A DNA stretch of 64,000 nt, taken from the NCBI RefSeq assembly GCF_000003815.2, contig NC_049992.1, positions 15,175,525 to 15,239,524 of the forward strand. Reading direction: 5' to 3'. Source of the stretch: Branchiostoma floridae. Taxonomy: Eukaryota > Chordata > Leptocardii > Amphioxiformes > Branchiostomatidae. The translations under genes and the position numbers were made by a program. Positions 45,237 to 58,600 of this stretch are shown here, in pieces; positions within the stretch are counted from its first letter, which is position 1; each line of letters begins with the position of its first letter. Below the pieces are notes generated by a model. The model searched no databases, had not been told where the DNA came from, and was given only the letters and a program-made list of their open reading frames with translations.

Positions 45237-48200
45237 TTACTCAATTTCCACATTTTCCTTGTCGGAGAAGAGTTCGTACTTGGATGTTAGCCTGATCGGG
45301 CGCTGTACGGTTTTGGTCAGCCCCAGCCGCGCCATCTGCTTCTGTTGCACGAGAACGCGTGGGTTCTCGTCGTTCCTGGTTGTCAGGGGCGACCGCGGCA
45401 GGTTCCCAGTAGCGGTGAACAGGACCTTCCTGTTGTTGGGATGGATTTTAACCGGCTTTTCTGCTGGCTTTACAGGTTCTGAAATGAGAAGGAATAGAAA
45501 CATCAGTCATGATAAGGGGTGAGTGCTGGTTAGCCTCCATTGCAGACTCTGATCTTGAAAATGGGGCAAAACTACCTTCCATTGCAAACTCCCTTTCTCA
45601 GCAAACTCTCTTTCCCAGCATAAGAGAACTTAGCCAACGTTGACCACCCTCACACTCAGGGTTGACAATCGCGGCAAAGCCTAACAATATCACCCCTGAC
45701 AACTCAGCCACAGAATTCGGTTATTAGGGGCGTGGCTTCTAACCAACTGTCAGCCCATCGGAGAGATGGCTTTTTGTTGTCGAAAGCTCGGAAAGGCGGC
45801 ATAAAAGGCGACTCATTAATATTCAGGAGCAAGATAACAGTACCGGCATAACGTTTCACAGTACTCTCAGCGTCCAGATGTCTTTATTTAGATACCAAAT
45901 TTAACAGTTGTCGGTTCTGTGGGTATAGGTAACCACGGCATCAACGTATACCGACCTAGCATATGAATAAAAAAAACATTACAGTCACGCAAAGATAAAC
46001 AGATCTTTGTGCACGCCGTGCCGTACCATGCGTACGCTGTTTGTTCAAAACTTGCAATCCGGTCATTGATTGGCCTGCGACAAATCAGGCAAGCTCATTA
46101 ATATTCATAAGCAAGGCGCCCCTAATAACCGAATTCTGTGGCTGAGTTGTCAGGGGTGATATCGTTAGGCTTTGCCGCGATTGTCAACCCTGAGTGTGAG
46201 GGTGACGTTGACAAGCACGAACCAGTGTCCTGTTTGGAGCCTGCAACGGAGGCTAGGTACCTGTACAGAAAACTCAGGTACAGCCCCGTACAGGTATGAT
46301 CCAGAGGATCAGGATCAAATGACTGTCAACTCTCCTCTACTTCACTCATTATTTTCTTGGGCCATTAAACCCCAAGACATGTGAATGCCTGCCAGTAAAT
46401 TCTGCTCATTTTCAAGTTGAATAAGAGGAGTTTTGAGACGACTTTGGTCCCCTTTGGGTAGAAGAATGTTGTGATAGGGTATCTTGCCCAGCGGTGAATA
46501 TTACTGGTAAACTTACTTTACCCATTAGAATAAGACTACTACATAGAAATATGGAATCATATGGACAAGAAGCACAATGGCACTCAGCCACTCACAAATA
46601 AAACTAAGCAAATCAGTTCAAAAAGCACACTCCTTTGTTAGTACCGTAGCATGGTGCAAATGCAATTCAAGCCACACATAGGTGAACTGTTGCCCTTAGA
46701 TTTGAATATTTCACATCGTCATGCTCATGGTAAATTACAGTCAACATTCCTGGCTTCTGAAACTTCAAAAATGCCAACTACACCTCAATCAGAAACAGTG
46801 TCAGATGTTACTGGTGGTGCAGAATGCTTGCAGCTTTGCTTCAAGTACAAGATGAAAGCTCAGTGGTATTACTAGTAGCAGAATAAAAGATTAAAGTACT
46901 GTTACGGTGGTGTGAGTTATTTCAAGCTGATGCCAGGCCACTCCAACTCCAAGGGTAGCTGCCACAAAGGAAAGACTTACTGAACATGCCATGATTACCC
47001 CACCCCCACTTCTGCTTGGAGGTTATTTTCCGACCTTTGGCCTTTAGAAGCCTGGTGTCCTCCTGTGTGGTGCAGCCGTCTGTCAGATTGTCCATCATGT
47101 CACACAGCTCACGCTCATACTGTGGGGTCTGCCGGGATCCTCTGCACAGGACAAAGGGTACATATTGGAACATGGTGTTTCACAAAGACTTACATTTAGT
47201 AAGTCCACAAGAATGTTTTCTCAGACTTTAGCATTTGCTATTGAAACTCTGTAGTACTACATACAGTAGCAATACAATGGAAACTGTGATGGTACATGGA
47301 GTCATGAATTTGCGATGGAGACGTCACCTAAAAAAAAAAAAACTTTGATAACACTTCAACAATACCTACACTGCTGGTGCTACTGTAACATCTTTCCTTA
47401 CAGCTACTTCACAAGCAGCAATGAAGATTTTGTGTGTCACTCATAAGATCCTACCTGCCACTCCCCCGACCGGGCGGGGTCACCTGGATGTCTGGCATCT
47501 GGGGCGAGGCATCGGGGTCATCGTCAAGGAGACGGCAGACAGAGGAAGTGCTGAGGTCAAGGGATAGTTCAGAGTCATAGCACCACGGCTCTGGGAGGGC
47601 GATAGAAATTAGTCCATGAAAAATACAGTATAAAATTAATGTACTTTCTTCTAATGCTACCATGTGCAATAATGTGCAAAGCAAATTTTCCTCAAAAATG
47701 AGGAACTTCTTTAGCCTGGGAACCATCTGGATAGTAGTTCGCTCTTATGTTCACTTCTGCTACCCTTCTCATCAAGACTTGCACTCGTATGCAAACCTTT
47801 TGGTGATGTCAGTTAATGAGCGAATTAAGGAATGGGTTCTGTCTGGTTGTAGAGCACTCGTTTGATGACAACAGGCATTCCATGAGTGGACGTAGGGCGT
47901 TTAAATTTGAGTGTTGAAGCGCCTGTTCGAGCAAGCGCTTGAACCCATTCCTTTATTCACTGATGCGTAGGGACTAGGCGTGGGTACCGGTACACCGTAC
48001 CGGTACAAACCCGATTTTTCTTATTGGATTGGTCCAAAAAAACTGGACTGTCCGGACCTCTTCCAAAATTCGGACGATTCCAAATGTTAGACTTAGAGAT
48101 GTCAAGGTTCCCAGATGAGAAAGCAGAGAAGGGACTGTATATTGTGTATGATCAAAGTCAGAGCGAGAAGCAACTGTATAAAGTGTATAATAATCGGTGG

Positions 48201-48860
48201 AGCGAGCTACTATCCCGGATGGTAACCAGGCTAGAACCTCTTTAGGTGGGAAAGACATACCTCTGTACTCTTCGTCAGATCCCTTTATTGGTGTCCGGTC
48301 AACTTCTCTTGTGGGTGAACGTGGGTCTACAAAAATTGCTGTTGGCTTTTCAACCTTGTGGGGGAAGAAAAAAAGCAATAGAAATTGAGATGCTCCATCA
48401 TCCATAGATATAGGTAGACTAGGTACATTTGTAATGTTGATTTTTCTAGCACATAAACTCCAGGCAAATTGCAACTGGCACATGACACTGCTTCTAGCTG
48501 ATCATGTTCTTAAGGCCACCTAAGCAATATTAGCCCGAGTCAGGGTTGTAGAACTTCAATTATCAAAGTTTAATTTTTGGGGCACTTTTCTAAGTAATAA
48601 GATGAAGTAACTACATATGTAGTGCAACTTAGATATCAATTTCGTACAGACTGCCCTATCTAGTTTCTTTCCACTTTTAATGCTCTAATATTGCTTAGGT
48701 CGCCTTTAACTTGTTTAAGTACTAGTACCTGAATAGGTGTTCTGTCGATGCCAGATGTTGGTGACCTGGGGTCAAACTGGAGAACTTTGCGTTGTTCAGG
48801 GGGTGTACTACTGGTGGAGTCATCCAGACTGGCCCAGCTCTTACTCTCAAAGGCACCCAT
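45237..48860 (-). CDS. CDCA3: Cell division cycle-associated protein 3 (Tome-1) homologue, 5 coding exons
   Basis: Exons on minus: 48860-48729, 48354-48261, 47590-47455, 47141-46981, 45478-45237. All phases match and total 765 nt, giving 254 aa (human CDCA3 is 268). Two copies of the family repeat are present, one per exon: FDPRSPTSGIDRTPIQ (29-44) and VDPRSPTREVDRTPIK (53-68). These are S/T-P sites of the kind phosphorylated by CDKs. RSPLTT (203-208) and a C-terminal KEN box in SDKENVEIE (248-250) match the human C-terminus in order and position. The known protein (trigger of mitotic entry) promotes mitotic entry through SCF-dependent Wee1 loss and is degraded by APC/C-Cdh1; that function is assumed here, not shown. 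MG at the N-terminus could be myristoylated, a guess. An acceptor (TTCCTCCAACAG) 19 bases upstream of the ATG shows the start-codon exon has a 5' UTR intron upstream. Confidence 0.9.
45531..46255. mobile_element. Long inverted-repeat DNA element, TAGCCTCC ends
   Basis: A 725-bp element beginning TAGCCTCCATTGCAG and ending CTGCAACGGAGGCTA. Arms of over 100 bp are mirrored (left CTCACACTCAGGGTTGACAA and CACAGAATTCGGTTATTAGG; right their inverses). It has no transposase. It lies in the last CDCA3 intron. A gap-truncated relative is at 34583-34757. Confidence 0.75.
47975..48060. mobile_element. Partial hAT-like element end, GGGTACCGGTAC family
   Basis: TAGGCGTGGGTACCGGTACA matches the left end of the elements at 3033 and 32281, followed by TTATTGGATTGGTCC. 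No matching right end was found, so the right limit is arbitrary. It lies in a CDCA3 intron. Confidence 0.55.
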
Positions 48861-48884
48861 GTCTATTCTTCAAAATGTGCTCTG

Positions 48885-49903
48885 TTGGAGGAAAAGAAAT
48901 CATTACAAATGCGAGCGGGTTGGTGCTGGGAATCGAGGAGAGCCTCGAAGCGGCTTTGGAGAGACGCTACTTGACGCTCGTGGGAGCGCTGCATCTCTCG
49001 CATTTCCTGGCGGTGGGAGGCCAGGATGGCCTGTATGTCCGTCTCCGCTGGGACGGGAGAGGGATCGCTGACCTGGCGGATATGAGTAGGAGGTGGTGGG
49101 GAGGGGTGTTGTGACGGTGTGTGTGATTTAGCAAGGTCCTCGAAAAACTGAAGGGTCATGCTAGCTTCGTGCAGGGTTTGGGGCGTAGAACGCTTTACCT
49201 CCCATGCCATTTGTTTGTCTTGAATTTTGCCTACGAACTCCCGCAGTCCCTAAAGATCCCTAGTGTTCTGATCGGCCTGGGGGTGAACTTTGGCGATTAG
49301 CCGGCGGATTCTGACCTCCAGAGACTGCGGCGTTTCACCCGGGTTGCGAGACAACGTGAAAAGTTCAGATTCAAAATGAGTGGGGTCGTTGGGTCTACTA
49401 TACATTTCCCTCAGGAAGTCAAGGGCGAGGTCGCAGGGTCCGTTCTTGATGGACGCCGCGGCCGTGTTGAAGGTCTGAAGGGCCCCACCCGATAGGTGAC
49501 GAATGAGTACAGTTTTGCTCAGGGGGTCGTCCCACTCGCCATAGGACCTGTCAGCGTTGAACTGAATTTCAAACTCTTCCCAAGTTATGTCGGAGACACC
49601 GTCAAACCTGCACATCAGTTTAGGGATAAACCTAGGGCGAGTGGTACGGGGGGCGTCTTCAAACTGCCCTGAGACTGGTGAGGGGGGGAATAGGTCCCGG
49701 GGAGTCGACGTTAAGGAGGGCCTGTTGTGTGAAGCCGGTGTGCGCTGGGGAGCGGGCCGGGGGGTCGCGGCTGCTCCGGTAGCGAGCGGGGTCCCCCGAG
49801 CACGGCCCCGGCCCCTGCCTCGGCCGCGTCCGTTGCCATGGAGACCAAAATTGAGTTGGACCACTTGGTCATCAGGTAACGTGTTGTCGTGTGCAGTGGC
49901 CAT
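48885..49903 (-). pseudogene. gag: Ty3/gypsy-like gag, interrupted by a stop, no pol
   Basis: On minus, a frame opens at 49903 with an RGRGRGRG-type basic stretch, then a retrotransposon gag domain: WEEFEIQF, LSGGALQTF, LREMYSRPND, RNPGETPQSLEVRIRRL. A stop codon at 49250-49252 interrupts it, after which the same frame reopens (KIQDKQMAWEV...) with a coiled region (REMQRSHERQVASLQSRFEA) to about 48885. There is no zinc knuckle, protease or reverse transcriptase; instead the CDCA3 splice acceptor follows. It is a 3'-truncated copy. Confidence 0.75.
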
Positions 49904-51109
49904 GTTACGGAGGCAAGGGGCGAGAACAGACGAGGGTAGATATGCAGATTTGGATAGAAGAGTGGGAAAATGTGCTGAGTTTACAAGTTTGATTGGAGTG
50001 TCGAGTCAAAACAAGGGACGGCAGGCCACACAGGGCGCCAAGGAAAAATTTATATCAGAAAGAGAGATGACACGAAAAAACGGCAATAACAAGGCTTTCT
50101 CTACAGCAGTGCAATTTAGAAGACAAAAGGCGTCTGCCAAACAATGAACAAATGCGACACGAAAAATTTGCAGTAACAGTGCTTTGTCGGCAGAGCGGGC
50201 CTAATTAGACCCTGGCTGTGACAATAGGTGCGATGACTAGAGACAAGGTGTAAAAAACTTACAAAGCGGGACGGCGCCAGGGAGAACTTGTGAATAACCG
50301 AAAATAAATTTACGCAAAAGTGTCAAGTCGCACGATGAAAAGCCACGTTCAGACTTGTTAAAACTGACCGGCGCCAGTGGAGAGACGGCCGCCCAGATCA
50401 AAAGAAAACCTAATTGAGGCGTGAAATGGCCAAATAACCATGAACAAAAAGTCGAGTTTCCTTTGGGAGATATTTGGAAGCAAACCCAGCGAAAGTTACT
50501 TTATAACGAAGGAAGTTTATAACGAATGGCTAGATTTAACGTTGGGAAACAAATGGACACTTTGCCGAGTGGAATCGAAACTTTTTGGGTCAATTTGGGC
50601 TGGGAATTTGAAATCAGGTAATGTGATAGGCCACAACGTGGAGAATCGGAAGTTTTAGATGCAAGAGCCAAATATTTTTTGAAGGAAATTGTATCAGATA
50701 TCGGCGTTTTACGATGCACTTGGACTCTGGAGTTAGGACGTGAATTTGACGGATAAAATTCGCACCAGGACGGTCAGGGAGCTTTGCAAAACGTGGCCAA
50801 GACGATTAGACAATTTTCGTGCGCTTCATTCAAAAGTACCGGAGTATCAACGTGAACTTTAACAGAGCGGTAGAATGGATTTCAACAATTTGGCGGAGAA
50901 CCGGATCGATTGTACAACAGAAGTTTGGTGCAACAACACACGTGTTTTGGGGGGATGTGACACACAAGAACAAAGGAAAGTTTTACTGTGCGTCACCCTA
51001 GCGCAAAACGGAACGCGACTTATACTTCAAACTCAAGGTACGAAGTTTACAAAAACCGAGTCGTAGTATTTTGATCACAGAGCAAAACTGTATCCACTAG
51101 TGGGGACCA
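49904..51109 (-). mobile_element. LTR retrotransposon leader with primer-binding site
   Basis: About 1.2 kb between the LTR and gag on minus. Immediately after the LTR is TGGTCCCCACTAG, which starts with the TGG expected of a tRNA primer-binding site (51109 downward). The rest has no convincing frame. Confidence 0.55.
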
Positions 51110-51564
51110 TGTAACATTTGGTCTTAGTGGTAGGATTTGGGCATTTACCTATACGTCAAGGTGACGCATCTATGCTATGCACTCTCACCAATATAGCCAA
51201 GGACCAGGGTTCAGTGTACAGTTTGATGTGATCTTTATTACTACGACCGATGGTACACAGTTTAAGCAAGTGAACGGAGGTAATGATAAAGACTGGCTTA
51301 ATACAAATAATACAAGATAAGATACCTGGACAGATGCGGGTGGATGATATTAACTAACCGGTTACGTAACTACGGCGGCGGAAGATGCGGTTGTCCTTGT
51401 CCCTGAGTCTGCTTCTCGTCTAACTAGCGCGTACCGCGTCTTATATTACATCATGGAGGCGGAGCTTACGCGAGCGCTGCGGGGCGTGGCCTAGTTGACG
51501 TCAGGGCGCGCCCATGATCACGTGCTCTCACCACGTGACCCCTGGGCCGCCCAACGTAATAACA
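51110..51564 (-). repeat. 5' LTR of the gypsy-like element
   Basis: A 455-bp stretch on minus begins TGTTATTACGTTGGGC and ends AAATGTTACA (TG...CA). In order it has two E-boxes (CACGTG at about 51518 and 51532), a GC-rich upstream part, a TATA-like ATATAAGACGCG (about 51437-51449) and a poly(A) signal AATAAAG (about 51233), a proper U3-R-U5 layout. No second LTR is in the window. Confidence 0.65.
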
Positions 51565-52252
51565 GACTTGCTACATGGCACTCATGTCACTCAACATTTC
51601 AAGGCAGATCAAATCATCTGCGCATGCGTATATCACCGCGTCGGTACACAGTTTAATTTTAACGTTAAACGATCAAGCAAAATAGAAGATTTCGCGCGTT
51701 CTTGGTCTAAGCTTTTCCCGGGTGTACGATCATCGTAACTGATTAGCTTTTGGGTTACAGATCTAGGTAACACAAACCTTACAAAAAGCTGTTAGGGGTG
51801 AACGGAAAGGGGTGCATATGTGGAAAGGGTTATGGGGGTTACCGATACGAAAAATATGCACGATATTCTGATTGAACAGTGTATCGCCAGCTACTCAGGG
51901 CTATGCTGGAAGGGTACGGGATTTATCAGGGGCTGTGATAATATCAGCAAGTCAAACTGGAAGTCTGTTTATATGCAAAGATCGCTTGTGAACATACGAG
52001 CTACTAAAAAATTTTAACCCAGTTTTCCTGCACATGAATGAATGCCCAAACAAGGTCCCGATCGATCGACTATCTCTCTCTAAACTGTCCACAGCAAGTT
52101 GCATTTAATCTGTTGGGTAAAAGAAAATATAAACTCTATCAAACTCACCTAGGATATCGCAGTAAATACACGTTTTGCCTGCTTTGTTGTACAAAACACA
52201 ATGGACGTTGACGATGTTGTATGAAAACAATTTTTTAAAGTTACCGCCTCCG

Positions 52253-52409
52253 CCAATCACGGACCGGTACCTGGGCGTTTCCATACAATAACCTGATTGG
52301 CTTATCTGTACATCACATGATCAGTACCGTCCAATAGAAGATCTCGTAACAGCCATAACAATTTCTGTGCTAGAAACCACGCGAGATATCTCGAGACTAA
52401 GATTTCGAA
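52253..52409. promoter_or_regulatory. Candidate bidirectional cell-cycle promoter (3 CCAAT boxes and a CHR-like site)
   Basis: CCAAT at 52253-52257 (plus), 52296-52300 (minus, ATTGG) and 52331-52335 (plus), spaced about 43 and 35 bases. TTCGAA, a CHR-like core, is at 52404-52409. NF-Y sites at such spacing with a downstream CHR are typical of G2/M genes. It lies 200-360 bases upstream of the USP5 ATG. Function is inferred. Confidence 0.35.
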
Positions 52410-52612
52410 AGCCTGAACATGCAACGAAAAATAATGATCAAATTGTAGAAATTGCTCTCGAAGAGGACGCTTAATCTACAGCTTTATTATATGTAACATC
52501 AACTTGATTTTATATGTACGAAAATCGATGATAAAGTTGACATTCATGACCATATGAGTCACAGCTTCTCTATATTTAGTGGTTTCGATGCGGTTGAGGT
52601 CTGCCATCCAAG

Positions 52613-55600
52613 ATGTCGGCGTTAGAAACTCTGTACGGCTATCTCCCCTGCGTCAAAGTTCCCCGGGGTGGGGAGAAGATATACAAGGATGAATGCATAT
52701 ACTGCTACGACACACCGGTAAGACAAAGACTCTTCTTCTATTTGAACCTCGTCCCATCTTTCTCGTTGAATTCTATCTCGAGTTATCAGGTCAGATCTGC
52801 GGCGACTTTGTTGGTGGTATTCTGAGCATGGCATGATTTGCAGTTGAATGGGCTATGGGGAGGGATGACATGAGACTGCAGAATTTACCAGATGCATGTG
52901 ATGTGGTCGTAACACAAACCTTATCACACTTCAGTAAAATAGAAATATGCTAGATGATTCCGTCCCTTGTCACTAAATCTAAATGCTAGGATACAGTGAA
53001 AACATCACATCTCTCTATCATTCTATGACATACACCTGGTGATTATTATACACAACTGTCATAAACTAAAAGAACAATTGCTCCAACCATCCTTGAAATA
53101 TCTTCATTAGAGGATTTTATTGTTTATGAACATAAGATTCTCAACATAATGATAATCCTGCTCAGAAGAAATCCAGCTCAGAAGAAATATTACAATCTGG
53201 CTTGACAAAAAAGGAATTTAGAGTCACTGAATATCATAGTATGTATGTTTCCAGTTGCTCAGTAAGAATTATAATGAAGATATATACATGATGTGTAAAT
53301 AATAGTGATAAATTCTGTCCTTTGTCACTTACTGAATTGAATTGAAACAATAACTGAACCTTTGGATTTTCTGAAAAGGAGCAGAAGGCTTTTCAATGTA
53401 GAAATAGAATAACATCAATGATCAAACATGACTGATTGGTTGCTGTTGTTGACCACAGCTCATCTGAATTGACTGAAACTCTTTTAAAGTTTGATTTCTG
53501 ATAAGAACACTAATTCAACACTGTACAACTGAGAACAAAACAAGAAAACACAAATTTAGATACATGCTACATGTGAATAATACTTATCATGCATTGTGAC
53601 TTTGTCCTGCATACAGTGTAACATGTTACATAGTGGTAACATTGACAGAAAATGAAGACTAAGAATATTTTTATTGGTAATGAATGTGCAACAATAGATG
53701 GGCTGGTTAAGCCTGGTTTATTAGTGTGTGTGTGTGTTCATGTTTGTAGGTGTGGTCACTCGATCTCTAACACAGATGCTAGATGATCCAGCGTTTAGGC
53801 ATTCCCAGTGTGACATTAGGAATCAGAGGAATGGGGAAGTGGGAGGGTGATAGGTTGTCCTGCAGATATGTGTCTCAATGGGAGATAAAAATAGCTCCAT
53901 GTGTGGAGAACACCATGCCCAATATGGCTGACTCCAGTCTAGAGGGACCGTGCAAAATGCCATATTGGTTGTCTCGTTCAACAGAGATAACGTAACGTAA
54001 ACGATTCTAATCGCCTTGTCTCCACAGGAAGATTTTATCTTTACAATTACAGAGATGCAGAAATGAAGAGGAATTTGGTGTGGTGTCATAAAGAATTGTT
54101 GTGAACTGACATTTTTAAAATGATTCATGGTATAAATGTACATGAGTTGTCTTAGAAATGAAATGTCACAATTGTCACTGAAACAAGAGATTCTGTGAGA
54201 AAGGGCCAAGCCCAGGGCATAGAAATGTTCTCCAAACTCAGTTTTATTACATAGACTAGCTCCTTAGCTCTAGGGCTAACATCTCCCCAAGGAAAGTTTA
54301 CCACAGTTAGACGGTTAGACCCTAACCCAGGGCCTATGGTAAATTTCTTTTAGGGCATGTTAGTCCTGGAGCCTAGGAGCAGTGTAGGCCCTTAAAACAG
54401 TCTGGTATCCAGGCTAACAGCAACATTATACTTGTCAGTGTTTGATGTGTGCCATGGTACTTCTAAATTAGCAGATGACCTCTACATTTTCTTCTCCCTG
54501 AGCTTTGTTTGTAGAGATGTAACTCTGCTACATACTCTGTGGCATTTTGGCCGACCTACAAAAAACAATCATAGACATAGCTGTGTCCTGACTGTGGCTT
54601 AGACTCTTGTTACAAAGGAATCTTTGCGCAGCAAGAAACGTCCCACCTGCTTGAAGTGTTGTGACATAATCTGTACTATTCTTATTTTGCCATCATGTCT
54701 CCACTGCTTCCTAATAATTTGCACCTATATAGTATATACTGTAATAGATTCCAAAATTCTTGAAACGAGCATAAAGCCACAGTAAGCGGGTTTGATCACT
54801 TAGAATAAGTTAGATTTTGCTGCCTGAACATATAACCTTTCAAAGCTGTATATTGTTTGGCACCAGACTTAAAGGTTCCATTCCTAGAATAAGTACACCA
54901 CATGGGCAGACATTCCTATTCCAACCATTCTACACTTGGACTCCTGCCTAGGGCACTGTTTAATACAGGAAACATTTTCCCAGATTGTCGGCCTTGAGTG
55001 TGAGGCAGCATTCCGTTTATAAATCACACACACACTTATAACGTATGTCATTATGTCACCCCCAACTCCCCAAGATATTTTTGGAGTGATGAAATTGAAA
55101 GGCTATATCTATTTATGGCAAGGCCAGACCAACTGTCTGGAGTATTGAGCTTGTGTTGCCTAGCAACACAGTATGGTTGCTAAGCAACAGGGCTTGGTCC
55201 AGTCATGGAGATGGTTCTGTGTGAGATAGATTACAAGCTGACCCACTTCCTGAGTTTCTGATGTCATGTGTCTGTGTCTGGGGATGGCTTTATCCTGGCC
55301 AATGTCATGGTCATCTTTCAGGCCTATGAGTACCAAATAGGGTCATTCTAAGCTTACACTAAGGCCTAGGAAAAAAATTGTGTGTTTCCTGTTTCCTTAC
55401 CTACCCTACAAAAACCTTCAACCTTTTTTTGGGTGGGCAATGGAGTCACATAGTATATACTGTTTCTCCTATCTAATGAAGGATAAATCTAAGCTATTCA
55501 CAACATTCAAGTTTGACAATTAAAGAGCAGGGCTCGAAATTCATTTTGGGGATTGGGTGCACTGGTGCACCCAGCTTTAAAAATTGGGTGCACCAAAAAA

Positions 55601-58600
55601 ATTTTGGGTGCACCACTTAACTTTAAGTAATAACCTAATAATAAAACTTATTTACAAGCTATCAAATTCTTAAACAAGTACCATGAGAGACATTTTTATT
55701 ATCTTTCTAACACTTAGATGTTAAGAATATGATGTCTACTAGTATACATGTACTTTGATATCTTTACATACATAAACCTAAGAAAATATTTGGGTGCACC
55801 TGGGTGCACATGCACCCAGTATTTCGAGCCCTGAAGAGTGACACATACTTCTACTTAGTGTACTCGTGCATTTCAGTTTACTTTGCTCAACTGTATTGTA
55901 ATATATCACACTAATCGTTTGGCCAGCCTAAAGATTACTACAAGAAAAAAAAGATAATCCCTTGGGCCTACACTACCTAATTTTTCAGGACTGAAACACC
56001 TCTCAAATAGAAGTACCCCCTGGAATAAAAGTACCCCCCGGACAAATCTTCAAAATCAAATAAAAGTACCCCCTGGAATAAAAGTACCCCCCGGAAAAAT
56101 ACCAAATTGACATGTAAACTGTGTCCATGCTACTTCAGTCCAAGAGAAGATGATAAGCAGGTATGCTCTTTTTATTTATTTATGCCTCAGTACCATATCA
56201 GTTAATTGTATAAATGATGAACAGAATAATTCCTATGTTATTGCACATATTTTCTTTATCTGAGTGTCACACCATCAACAAAGATTAAAATAAAAGCAAA
56301 AAATGAATGAAAATAAAAATAGAAGACATAAAAAAAGAAGTTTATTTTATGATCATTGTTACAAAATAAAATTTTGAAGAAACATTCCAACTTAGTAGAA
56401 TACCTTCTTCACCACTTGTTGTATTTTCAATGTTGTTGAAACCAAGGAGGTCATAGACACTGCCCCCTATCGAGATATAACGGTACTGCAGCAAATATGT
56501 CAATATCTCGCGCATTACCGCGAGATTTGGCGTGAGTTGATGAATCCAACATGGCGGATGTTTTCGAGCTGATTGAACGCTGTGCTTTATTTTGGAAGGA
56601 TTTTTTCGTTGCTGGAACATTAAAACAAGTTGACTACGGGTGAAAAGTTGTGGAAAAGTATTGGTAACTTTTTAATTTGTTTGGTTGGTGGTTAATTTCT
56701 GTGTTTTGATAGAGAATTTACGGAAGTGAGTGACTGTGTGTGTAGCATGTGACCTCGATGTTTGGCTATGTTTTCGTCTTTGTTCAGCGCAAATTTCAAG
56801 ATTTATGGAAGGTTAAAGATGGTCTAAAACGAAAAGGATACATTTTTTATGAGTCCAGTACCGAATCACTTGGGTTTCGGTATTTTTGGACCTGAACCGA
56901 AACGTTTTTGCAAGTCCAGAACCGGTCCTGCGTACCGGTACGCATCCCTAGGATGTTTGGGTCATAGCGCTAGCGGCAGGGAAATCCGCGCTGCCTCGTC
57001 CGAAAAATAGTGAATTTGAAGCGAAAATACCGCGGAAATATGGGCAGAAAATACCAAAATTTCAATATTTTTGGGGTCCCTAGTTAGTTAAGAAAGCCCC
57101 AATTTGAAAAAAAAAATAAACGTACCGTCTAAAATAAGGACGTACCGGGTGGATTTTGAGGCGGAAAAAAATAAACGTACCGGTACGTTTATTTGAGAGG
57201 TGAGAGTAAGCCTAAGATACTTCTGACTCTGGCTATTTAATTTGTTGGCTTCTTAATCACACTGAAGGGAATAAAATAGCTTTGGATTCACTAATTACAG
57301 GGCTAGGCAACAGAAAGAAATCAATGTGATGAACAAAACATTTATGACCACAAAGAATGGATGGTGAACCAAACAATCCATTTTGCATTGGCCTATTTAT
57401 AATGTATTGTACCAGGAAGTAAATGTAACTGTAAAGATATACATTTTTTCATATTTATTAATCACAATGTTTTTGTTATTTCAGGAGTCGGAGGGTGGTC
57501 TGTTTGTGTGCCTGAAGTCGTACATGGGCCTGTGTCACCTGCATGTACAGAAATTCTACGAGAAGTTCCCAGAGAACCCCATCTACCTGCACCTGAAGAG
57601 GACCAAACTAGAGGTACATCAGTCCTAATAGAACAAGAAAAACTTTATTGCATGACAATTGTACACGATACAATGTATAGCAACAACTATTACACAAAGT
57701 ACAAAATAGAGGTATAGAATAAAGCTTAACATCCTAGTTAACATTCAAATAAGGGCTAACATAATTCTTTGATATAGTATTGATCATGGCATTGTGTTAG
57801 AATAAATTTCTGTAAGCTAATACAGCAGGTATAGGCAGCAGACAGCCTCTGGAACTAGAAGCCTCAAGTTTGATTCCGGCTGTGTCGCTCACCTGACATG
57901 CACGCTACTGGAAAGGGTTTCATTCCTCGGGACGGGACGTTACCCCATTGTCCACTGTTCATTGTGCTTGTCGAAAAGAGCTAGGGGAATTTTTCCGGCA
58001 CAATGATCTCTTCTCTGTCATGACCAGTGGAAGACTAGTGCTTCAGTGAGCTAAAACTGGATTGAGGTCTAGATCACTTTCCCAGTGATGCATCTGAATC
58101 TTGAAAACTTATTAAGCTTGAGAACTGAATATTTTCCTTTTTAGCTTACTTTAATTTGTGACAGCCAATGTCATTCCTTTCCTACAGATCTCTGGTGCAG
58201 CAGGGGGTGGGGAAGCTGAGGACCCTCCAGCCAAGAAACCAACAAGGCTGGCCATTGGTAAGGATCAAAACATAGAACAGAAATATCCACATTTCAATAT
58301 ATAGGGATAACATCTAAATGATTCAATGAATGGTGTAATGTGTGGACAATAAATCAAGGTAAACAATACATTTAAGAAGGTTAGACATCCAGGTAAACAA
58401 TGTCCAAATACAATTCAATCTCTACAAACTAGATAAAAACAGATTGACTTTGTTTGATTTTATTTTCTAGTGACGCTGAAGAAGAGTGATGGATGTTGTT
58501 TGTTTGTTTGTTTGTTAAACGTCCCGAAGTGAATCTCCGTTTTTATCCAGTTGTAGAGATTGAATTGAATTGAAGTATGGTAAACAATATGATGAAAAAA

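Noticed and set aside
49587-50147. 186-codon plus-strand frame
   Set aside because: Antisense shadow of the gag frame and leader on minus.
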